Part shown: positions 20,102 to 26,699 of the stretch, one piece after another
Position numbering within the stretch: position 1 is the stretch's first letter
Layout of the letters: each line of letters begins with the position of its first letter
Assembly (NCBI GenBank): GCA_910584785.1
Contig: CAJUDX010000044.1
Coordinates: 1-26,699 of the forward strand
Source: an uncultured Lachnospiraceae bacterium
GTDB lineage: Bacteria; Bacillota; Clostridia; Lachnospirales; Lachnospiraceae
Length of the DNA stretch: 26,699 nt
Direction of reading: 5' to 3'
Program-made: the position numbers and the translations under genes
Notes under the pieces: model-generated
Database searches by the model: none
Seen by the model: only the letters and a program-made list of their open reading frames with translations
Told to the model about the DNA's origin: nothing

Positions 20102-22990
20102 TTAATCACCAATCGTAATATCCGAAGCCTCCAAAGCACCGGTATCTAAAATCTTATCCAGGCTGGTATAGCCATAATACAGCTGGTAGGCATGCTTGGC
20201 AAGCAGGGCCGCATTTGAGGACTTATAACCATAAGGAATATTTACGGTTACACAGATTTCCGGGCTGGCAAAAGGACCATAGGAAATAAAAAATGCATGG
20301 TTCCCTCTTGCCTTGGATTCCTGGGCTGTACCGGTTTTTCCGGCAATCTCTATCTGGAGATCATTAAAAATCCGGTTATTGCTGATTACGTTTCTCATCC
20401 CCTGGGCTACTGCATCCCAGGTAGAATCCTGAATATTAATATGATCGCTGGCTTCCGGCGTAAAGTCATGAACTAAATTTCCGTCCGGGTCAACCTCCCT
20501 GTCCAAAAGACTTAATTCAAACACTGTCCCCCGGTTAGCTAAGGCCGCCACATAGCGGGAAAGCTGAACATTAGTATAACTGTGCGTTCCCTGTCCCATG
20601 GCGGAACGCTCCGGATCGATATCGGAAATCTCCGGGTCACGCTCGGAAATCTCCACACCGGAATCATGATTTAAGCCAAACATAGAGGCGTATTTTTTTA
20701 ATACCTCCAGCCCTTTTCCCGTATTATACACGCCGTTTTCATCGGTGGAAAGACGGTGAGCCATTTCGGAAAAATAGCAGTTACAGGAATTTTGCAGTCC
20801 ACCTATCACATCCAGTTCCCCGTGATGCCCCGGACTTATCCAGCACCGGATGGGCTGGGCCACCTCCTCATAAATTCCTGTACAGGTAATCTTCTCCTCC
20901 AGCCCCACCACGCCCTCTTCCAGCCCGGCAACTGCGGTAATCGGCTTAAATGTAGAGCCGGGTGCCTTCTGGGCCTGTGTGGCATTATTGTACAGAGGCT
21001 GGGAGAGATCATTTTGCAGGCGGGAAAAGTACGCACTGTCTACCGTTCCCGACATTCGGTTATTATCGTAACTTGGATAAGTAACCAGGGCAAGCACCTC
21101 TCCTGTCCGAACATTAGTCACCACACAGGCGCCGCTGCACGGATCTAAGGCCAGCTGGGCCGGCGTTATCTGGATTTTTGAAATCTTATCAATCAAAAAA
21201 GTATAGGCATAGGTATCCCCATTATTCTGCAGGGCAGCAATCTGATCTGGCTCATTCTCCAGAACACCCTGATCATAAAGGGCCAGGCAAAGCTGCCTTC
21301 CGGTGATGATATTATCGTTAATTAAAAACCGGTAAATTCTTTTTGTAAAACGAACATCCTCCATCAGCTCATTCAGGCAGTAATCCACAAGCTGCTGATA
21401 GATGTCATCTGCACTGGAGTATTTATTATCGGCATTCAGCTTTGTCGTATCCACCCAGCTCTGCGCGATTCCCTCCTGCAGGTAATCTCTCAGACTAATT
21501 TCATCAGCCTTCCAGGCAAGGTAGGCTTCACTGGTAATATCAATCTTACTCTCATCGATAATGTTTACCGCAGAGGAAGAGAGCCAGGTATAAATATAAA
21601 CCATATAATTGGCAAGATCCGGCGGAAGATTTTGAATGGATAATGCATTGGGATTCATCAGTTCGGTGCGGAGCTGCGCCATAATCCTCTCACGAGAGGA
21701 TTCAAAGGTACTCTGGATTTGCTGCTCTATTACCGAAGCATCTTCTTCCTGAAAATGGCTTAATGAAAGAACGTTATTATTAATCAGCTGATAATAGGCG
21801 TCCTTAATCGGAATTTTTAAATTACTGGCATCAGTTCTCTCCGTATTCGGCTCATCCTCAAGCACCAGGGTATCAATTAAAATACCGGCAAGCTGCTGTT
21901 CAATCAAATGATAAATCCCCTTCTGTAAATCAGCATCAATGGTTAAATACAAATCATTTCCAGCCTTTGCTTTTGTCTCTTCTTTAACCTCACGTATCCT
22001 TCCCCGGTTATCTACATTAACCTTCTGAAAACCCCGTTCTCCGTGAAGTGCTGTTTCCATCGACTCTTCGATTCCAATCAGGCCTACCGTATCGTTAATG
22101 TCGTAATCCGGGTTCTGCTTTTGCAGCTCCTCAAGCCTTTCCTTCTGCATTTTTCCCGTATAGCCGATAATCGGGGCAAAATAAATACTGTCGTTATAGA
22201 CCCGTATCGAGGATTCCTCAATATTGACCCCTAAAAGATCTGCTGTATTTTCCAGAACTTCGGCTACCGTTTCTTCGTCCACCCGCGAGGCAACCACTGT
22301 GGACTGGTATCTCTGGAAGGCGACAAGGGACATCGTATAGCGGATATTCACCAGCTTCAACGCAGTTTTATCATCCAGCATTACCGTATTGCCCTTATCA
22401 TCCTTTATCTCATTCAAGTCATAAATCTCTTTCTGTCTCTCTAACAGCTCCCTGGCAGTAACGTCTATCGGAAGCTTGCCCGTTTTATCGTCGAAATGTT
22501 CTTCTTCACTGAGCTCGTCGATGTACTTACATCCAAAAATGTCCCTGAGAAATCCCAGCCGTCCGGTTTCGCTGGAAGAGGAATAAAACACCTCTCCAAA
22601 TTCATTTAGGCCAACCTCAAATTTCCCCTCGATCGCCACCTCATGTTTATCCAGAATATTGACCAGGCGCAGAAGCATCGCATTAAGATCAGCGGCATCC
22701 CGATAATCGCCGGTATCCTGTACCGTAACGGAATAGGCCAGCTCATTATAGGCTAAAAGCTTTCCGTTTTTATCATAAATATTCCCCCGTGTACCAGGTG
22801 TGTACACCGTTTTCTCAGTCTGTTGGATATATTTATTCAGCATATCCTCCCCACGGACAATCTGCAGGTTAAACAGATGGATCACTAAGATCGCAAACAT
22901 GCAGGTAAAAGTCACCGTCAGGGCGAATAGTCTGGAATAAGCTATCTTGCGGACAGATTCCTTCAATATTTCCCATAAATCCTTGAACAA
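20102..22990 (-). CDS. mrdA: Class B penicillin-binding protein 2 with large insertion
   Basis: A 962-residue transpeptidase for lateral wall synthesis, partner of RodA. One membrane helix lies at residues 22-42. The dimerisation/pedestal region (about 60-345) includes TPGTRGNIYDKNG and YTGKMQ. The transpeptidase domain has S679-xxK682 (PGSTFKPI), SCN at 735-737 (NSCNCYF) and K885-TG (GKTGTAQE). A segment at about 375-610 interrupts the family sequence between TIDADLQKGIYHLIEQQL and GACVVTNVRTGEVLALVTYP. It explains why the protein exceeds the usual 600-720 residues. The insertion is acidic, mostly helical-looking and non-repetitive. It lies between mreD and minC. SpoVD-like function is less likely given the context. 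Confidence 0.93.
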   Translation of the reverse strand: MFKDLWEILKESVRKIAYSRLFALTVTFTCMFAILVIHLFNLQIVRGEDMLNKYIQQTEKTVYTPGTRGNIYDKNGKLLAYNELAYSVTVQDTGDYRDAADLNAMLLRLVNILDKHEVAIEGKFEVGLNEFGEVFYSSSSETGRLGFLRDIFGCKYIDELSEEEHFDDKTGKLPIDVTARELLERQKEIYDLNEIKDDKGNTVMLDDKTALKLVNIRYTMSLVAFQRYQSTVVASRVDEETVAEVLENTADLLGVNIEESSIRVYNDSIYFAPIIGYTGKMQKERLEELQKQNPDYDINDTVGLIGIEESMETALHGERGFQKVNVDNRGRIREVKEETKAKAGNDLYLTIDADLQKGIYHLIEQQLAGILIDTLVLEDEPNTERTDASNLKIPIKDAYYQLINNNVLSLSHFQEEDASVIEQQIQSTFESSRERIMAQLRTELMNPNALSIQNLPPDLANYMVYIYTWLSSSAVNIIDESKIDITSEAYLAWKADEISLRDYLQEGIAQSWVDTTKLNADNKYSSADDIYQQLVDYCLNELMEDVRFTKRIYRFLINDNIITGRQLCLALYDQGVLENEPDQIAALQNNGDTYAYTFLIDKISKIQITPAQLALDPCSGACVVTNVRTGEVLALVTYPSYDNNRMSGTVDSAYFSRLQNDLSQPLYNNATQAQKAPGSTFKPITAVAGLEEGVVGLEEKITCTGIYEEVAQPIRCWISPGHHGELDVIGGLQNSCNCYFSEMAHRLSTDENGVYNTGKGLEVLKKYASMFGLNHDSGVEISERDPEISDIDPERSAMGQGTHSYTNVQLSRYVAALANRGTVFELSLLDREVDPDGNLVHDFTPEASDHINIQDSTWDAVAQGMRNVISNNRIFNDLQIEIAGKTGTAQESKARGNHAFFISYGPFASPEICVTVNIPYGYKSSNAALLAKHAYQLYYGYTSLDKILDTGALEASDITIGD

Positions 22991-23014
22991 TGTTTACTTC
23001 TCTCCTCTTCTGCT

Positions 23015-23533
23015 TTAAACAATTTTTGTATCTCTTCGTTTGTCAATCTCCTCCAGCTTCCGGCTGATAAATAAGAACAGGCGATAGATAAATAAGGTGG
23101 TTACAACACTGAAAATAATTTCCGGCAGCATGATTTTCCGAAAATAATACAGCAGGTTTAGCTTTCCCCGAATTAAAAACCGGAACACATACATATACAT
23201 ATTATACATCAGCTCATTGACCACACACAGAAGTAAGGGCAGGGTAATAAATTCCTCATAATAATATTTCGTACATATGCCATTAATATACCCGATATAG
23301 ATAAATACCAGCATATAAAAGCCAAAGGGCCCGCTGTAAAATAAATCCAGCAAAAGCCCGGCAAACAGCCCATAGAAAATCCCCGCCCAGCTTCCATGGA
23401 TAAAACCAAAGGAAAACGTTAAAATCAGCAAAAGGTTAGGGGAGGCAGACAAAAAGGGGATCATGGGAAAAACACAGGTCTGGACAGTAAATGCCAGAAC
23501 CATTAACAGCAGGTTAATGACAATTCGCTTCAT
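23015..23533 (-). CDS. mreD: MreD, rod-shape membrane protein
   Basis: A 172-residue polytopic membrane protein with five or six hydrophobic segments (for example ILLLMVLAFTVQ-type N terminus, LLLILTFSFGFIHG, FYGLFAGLLLDLFYSGPFGFYMLVFIYIGYI). GLLLDLFYSGPFG is the best-conserved MreD segment. It belongs to the elongasome with MreC and RodA. The start overlaps the mreC stop by 4 nt (ATGA), and the PBP2 gene follows 24 bp later. Confidence 0.93.
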   Translation of the reverse strand: MKRIVINLLLMVLAFTVQTCVFPMIPFLSASPNLLLILTFSFGFIHGSWAGIFYGLFAGLLLDLFYSGPFGFYMLVFIYIGYINGICTKYYYEEFITLPLLLCVVNELMYNMYMYVFRFLIRGKLNLLYYFRKIMLPEIIFSVVTTLFIYRLFLFISRKLEEIDKRRDTKIV

Positions 23534-24396
23534 GAACCTGCCCCCTCTCCTGCCTGAGGTTCGTCATCCCCCATACTCTTGGTGCCGGTGATAATCAGCA
23601 CTTCCTGAAGATTATCAAATTCTGCCACAGGAATCAGATAACCGGACTTGGTCAGCCGTTCCGGGTCGATGGTGATATCCGCAGCATAACCGATTAAAAT
23701 TCCCGGCAAAAACTTGGAACTGATATTTGAAGTAATAATCTGATCGCCATCTTTAACATCGCCGTCTTTAGTAATATTGGTAATTCTCAGGCGCCCTTTC
23801 TCAAACAGGGTTAAGTCTCCCGCCACGATGCACCGGTCATTCGACTGCATCGCCATGGCGCTTACCCGGCTGGAATCATCGATAATGGAACGAACCGTAG
23901 CGTAATTGGCCCCAACGTCGGTGACAATACCCACCAGACCGCCGCCGGCAATCACATTATTATCCACCTCCACACCGTCAGCAGAGCCTTTATTTACCCG
24001 AAATACCTGAAACCAGTCCCCTGAATCCTTGGCAATGATTCTTGCACCGATTTTATCGTAATTCATGTAGTTTTGATCCAGCTGATACAATTCCCGCAGA
24101 CGGTTCAGCTCAAACTGACCAGACTGAAGCCGGTTATTCTCCTCAATCAGGCGGGCCACTTCTTCTTTTAAACGCTCGTTTTCGGCAAGGGCAGTTTTTA
24201 AATGCGTGTAGTCCCGATATTCGGTATAGATTCCATTTCCCAGTGCATTTACTCCGGTCTGGAGGGGAACCAGGACAAAGCCCACGCCTGTGCGCAGGGG
24301 CTCTAAAATACCATCTTTAAAAGAAGTAACACCAATCAGCAGAATACAAACCGCTGAGAGGCCAATGAGAAGATATTTACTGCGTTTCATTTCCAT
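23530..24396 (-). CDS. mreC: MreC, elongasome scaffold
   Basis: A 288-residue protein with one membrane helix at about residues 8-26, a coiled coil at about 60-100 (LAENERLKEEVARLIEENNR) and an extracellular beta-barrel domain. The barrel domain has GARIIAKDSGDW, VIAGGGLVGIV and SNISSKFLPGILIGYA. It bridges PBP2 and other elongasome parts. The ATG has GAGG 11 nt upstream. mreB, usually immediately upstream, is missing; a T-rich tract and repeat copy C occupy that place. Confidence 0.95.
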   Translation of the reverse strand: MEMKRSKYLLIGLSAVCILLIGVTSFKDGILEPLRTGVGFVLVPLQTGVNALGNGIYTEYRDYTHLKTALAENERLKEEVARLIEENNRLQSGQFELNRLRELYQLDQNYMNYDKIGARIIAKDSGDWFQVFRVNKGSADGVEVDNNVIAGGGLVGIVTDVGANYATVRSIIDDSSRVSAMAMQSNDRCIVAGDLTLFEKGRLRITNITKDGDVKDGDQIITSNISSKFLPGILIGYAADITIDPERLTKSGYLIPVAEFDNLQEVLIITGTKSMGDDEPQAGEGAGS

Positions 24397-24439
24397 ATAA
24401 TAATGAACCTCATTCTATTCTTTAAAAATTCCATATACT

Positions 24440-24517
24440 CTTTTTCTGTTTTTCTCTGTTTCTTTTTTCTCTATTTTTTTCTGGATTTGTTTTTCTCTAT
24501 TTCTTTTTCTCTATTTG
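24440..24517. repeat. Low-complexity pyrimidine tract with TTTTTCTCTATTT motifs
   Basis: The DNA between repeat copy C and mreC is almost all T and C on the plus strand. It contains near-repeats of TTTTTCTCTATTT around 24465, 24490 and 24504. No gene or convincing promoter was found; a TAGAAT near 24410 lacks a -35. Confidence 0.5.
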
Positions 24518-24524
24518 CTTAAAA

Positions 24525-24660
24525 CTGCCTCCGGCGGTAAACTTTTACAGTAACCTTCATTCGCCCACAAGTGGTCGTACCACCATAAATAAAAGTCTGC
24601 TGAGCGTACTTGGAATACCTGAACTTAGACCGCCTAATCGGCGGTAAACTTTTACAGTAA
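24525..24660 (-). repeat. Dispersed structured repeat, copy C
   Basis: Read on the minus strand, the core (24623-24549, 75 bp) begins TTCAGGTATTCCAAGT and ends TGAAGGTTACT. Direct repeats flank it (24660-24628 and 24553-24525), beginning TTACTGTAAAAGTTTACC and spaced 107 bp. They carry CCGCC-GATTA-GGCGG (upstream copy) or a shortened CCGCC-GGA-GGCAG (downstream copy). The upstream repeat supplies the last codons and TAA stop of radC (24652-24660). Confidence 0.85.
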
Positions 24661-25407
24661 CCTTTCATTTAAAAAACTGATATACGTAGTATCTCCAATA
24701 ATAATGTGATCTAACAGAGAGATACCAAGCATTTCACCGGCAGATTTTACCCGAAGCGTCAGCTGTTTATCTTCCTTACTGGGCGTGGGATCTCCGCTGG
24801 GATGATTATGGATTAATACAAAGGATACACTATTGCACCGCAGGGCTTCCCGGTAAATATCTCTGGGAGAAATTACAGCAGAATTAATCGTTCCCTTGCT
24901 TAAGATTACATCTCCAATCAGCTTTTGCTTCGTATCCAGGTAGAGTGCCCTTACCTGCTCCTGTTCAAGATGACGCATATCTTCCATACAATAAGCAGCC
25001 ACATCCGCCGGATCACGAAAGGATTTTATTCCGGCTATTTTTCCCTGATGCCAGATCCTGCGTGACAGTTCTCCGATACACAGTATTTGTACGGCTTTTA
25101 CCTTGCCCACACCATGGAATTGAAGCAGATCCTTTAATTCAAGATGCATTAACTTAAGAATACCACCGTCTTTTGCTTTACTGTTAAGGATTGTCTCTGC
25201 CAATTGAACTGCATTTTCTCTTCTTGAACCCATGCGGATAATAACCGCTAAAAGCTGGGCATCAGTTAGATACTGCGGCCCCTTGCTCAGGCAGCGCTCA
25301 ACGGGCCTGTCCTGTTTTGGAAGCTCTTTCATAATGACTTTCTGCGGTATCTGAGGGATTGCCGATGGCTTTTCCTGATTGTCCGCTATCTTGACAACTT
25401 GATCCAT
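24652..25407 (-). CDS. radC: RadC/YsxA-family JAB domain protein
   Basis: A 251-residue protein of the RadC family (UPF0758). A helix-hairpin-helix region lies around residues 90-112 (LLQFHGVGKVKAVQIL). The C-terminal JAB/MPN metal-binding domain has the full motif HNHPSGDPTPSKED at 200-213. Despite the name, a role in DNA repair is not established. AAGGAGG lies 7 nt before the ATG at 25407. The N terminus (residues 1-25) is a poorly conserved extension. Adjacency to the mre genes is standard in Firmicutes. The final codons fall within repeat copy C, so the natural C terminus may have been altered. Confidence 0.93.
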   Translation of the reverse strand: MDQVVKIADNQEKPSAIPQIPQKVIMKELPKQDRPVERCLSKGPQYLTDAQLLAVIIRMGSRRENAVQLAETILNSKAKDGGILKLMHLELKDLLQFHGVGKVKAVQILCIGELSRRIWHQGKIAGIKSFRDPADVAAYCMEDMRHLEQEQVRALYLDTKQKLIGDVILSKGTINSAVISPRDIYREALRCNSVSFVLIHNHPSGDPTPSKEDKQLTLRVKSAGEMLGISLLDHIIIGDTTYISFLNERLL

Positions 25408-25525
25408 TTTTCATCCTCCTTTAGGATTTCCTTCTTCTCTCCAAGTACGAATTTCCGGGATGATTATGGATACCTGATTTTATTCTAACATAAGTTTTTT
25501 ATTCTGTATATGATTTTCCTTATAT

Positions 25526-26699
25526 TTATTTGCATTTTAGCAGATCCGCCACCGAAATAATCCCTTTTTCTGTCAATTTCTGCAAAGTTGTAATAATTCC
25601 CAATTTTGCATGAATCCAGGTCAGTCCGCCCTGGAAGTAAACAGCATAGGGCGGCTTAATCGGCGCATCTGCACTTAATTCAATTGAAGCGCCCTGGACA
25701 AAGGCTCCCGCTGCCATAATCACAGGAGCATCGTAGCCAGGCATATTCCACGGTTCCGGCGTAACAAAGCTGTCCACCGGCGCCGCTGCCTGTATTCCCT
25801 CACAGAAGGCAATCACGCCCTCAGGCGTACCAAAAGTAATTGCCTGGATAATATCGTGCCGTTCTTCCTGTTTATCAGGCACTACAGCAAAACCAAGATC
25901 CTCATAGAGATTTGCAGCAAAAATTGCGCCCTTGAGTGCCGAAGCAACAACCGTGGGCGCCAGGAAAAGTCCCTGATAAAAAGCAGTATTCAGCCCTAGG
26001 CTTGCCCCAACCTCACGACCAAGTCCCGGTGCTGTAAGGCGGAAGGAAGCCCGCTCAATACATTCTTTCTTTCCGGCAATATAGCCGCCGATAGGAGCCA
26101 GCCCGCCGCCCGGATTTTTAATCAGGGAACCGACGACCATATCTGCCCCCACATCCGAAGGCTCAATCGTCTCCACAAACTCACCATAGCAGTTATCTAC
26201 CATACATATAACCTCAGGTCTTTTGTCCTTAATAAAACGGATTAGCTCACCGATTTGTTTTACAGATAAGGTAGGGCGGGTTGCATAGCCTTTAGAACGC
26301 TGGATTGTAACCAGCTTTGTTTTTTCATTCAGCGCCTGCAAAATACCAGGATAATCAAAATTTCCATCAGGAAGAAGGTCCACCTGGCGGTAAGTTATCC
26401 CGTATTCTTTTAATGAGCCCGCCGAATCCCGGATACCGATAACCTCTTCAAGTGTATCATAGGGCTTTCCCACCGGCGAAAGAAGCTCATCCCCCGGTCG
26501 CAAATTGCCGGAAAGTGCAATATGAAGGGCATGGGTGCCGCTGATTAAGTTAGGACGGACTAATGCAGCTTCCGTATGAAAGATACCCGCATATACATCT
26601 TCAAGGGTATCCCGCCCCAAATCATTATATCCGTAGCCGGTTGTGGCGGCAAAATGGATATCACTCACCCGGTTATCCTGCATTGCCTTAATTACCTTT
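25526..26699 (-). CDS. Methionine gamma-lyase-like PLP enzyme (YnbB family), 5' end outside window
   Basis: At least 390 residues of a fold-type I PLP enzyme of the methionine gamma-lyase/aluminium-resistance (YnbB) family. The frame stays open to the window edge (KVIKAM precedes MQDNRVSDIHFAATTGYGYND), and family members normally have about 40 more residues before this. The ATG at 26683 is therefore probably internal and the gene is cut by the edge. The PLP lysine should be in GSLIKNPGGGLAPIGGYIAG; MVDNCYGEFVE carries the cofactor-stacking aspartate; LISGTHALHIAL is the phosphate region. The physiological substrate is uncertain. The 118 bp between it and radC shows only a weak TATACA/TAGAAT promoter-like pair. 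Confidence 0.9.
   Translation of the reverse strand, partial: KVIKAMQDNRVSDIHFAATTGYGYNDLGRDTLEDVYAGIFHTEAALVRPNLISGTHALHIALSGNLRPGDELLSPVGKPYDTLEEVIGIRDSAGSLKEYGITYRQVDLLPDGNFDYPGILQALNEKTKLVTIQRSKGYATRPTLSVKQIGELIRFIKDKRPEVICMVDNCYGEFVETIEPSDVGADMVVGSLIKNPGGGLAPIGGYIAGKKECIERASFRLTAPGLGREVGASLGLNTAFYQGLFLAPTVVASALKGAIFAANLYEDLGFAVVPDKQEERHDIIQAITFGTPEGVIAFCEGIQAAAPVDSFVTPEPWNMPGYDAPVIMAAGAFVQGASIELSADAPIKPPYAVYFQGGLTWIHAKLGIITTLQKLTEKGIISVADLLKCK

Overview
The window looks like chromosomal core from a low-to-medium GC Gram-positive anaerobe of class Clostridia, most likely family Lachnospiraceae. This rests on gene order (rplU-prp-rpmA-obgE-yhbY-nadD-yqeK-rsfS; minC-minD-minE-rodA-mgsA downstream of mreC-mreD-PBP2), a prp-processed L27 with an N-terminal extension, Bacillus-type SOS boxes, strong AGGAGG ribosome binding sites, and a PBP2 with a very large insertion. 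No species is claimed.

Layout. 1-2030 (+): a TtcA-like PP-loop protein overlapping a XerS-like tyrosine recombinase. Directly downstream, 2047-2159 holds two nearly identical palindromic 23-bp sites in inverted orientation. 2240-3519: the divergent SOS pair yneA-like (-) and lexA (+), sharing a control region packed with LexA-box matches, followed by an unusual branched hairpin. From 3730 to the end everything is on the minus strand. Read in the direction of transcription the order is: a partial methionine gamma-lyase-like gene, radC, mreC, mreD, a 962-residue PBP2, minC, minD, minE, rodA, mgsA, a DacF-type carboxypeptidase lipoprotein, a small P-loop protein, a HlyD-like membrane protein, ylmE, sepF, aroB, lspA, rluD, a cytidylate-kinase-like gene, then the L21 leader with rplU-prp-rpmA, obgE, yhbY, nadD, yqeK and rsfS.

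Functionally the minus-strand block combines cell elongation and division (MreCD, PBP2, RodA, MinCDE, SepF, DacF, LspA) with ribosome biogenesis and quality control (L21, Prp, L27, ObgE, YhbY, RluD, RsfS). LexA and YneA couple DNA damage to division arrest.

The least ordinary feature is a dispersed repeat present three times (13303-13444, 16556-16668, 24525-24660). Each copy has a 75-76 bp core bounded by direct repeats about 107 bp apart. Copies differ by paired, structure-preserving substitutions, which suggests a structured RNA or protein-bound palindromes. One copy lies in the 5' part of the dacF reading frame. Another fills the radC-mreC gap where mreB is normally found. Other points: the inverted palindromic sites beside the recombinase, a possible AUA start codon, a 21-bp tandem repeat and the PBP2 insertion.
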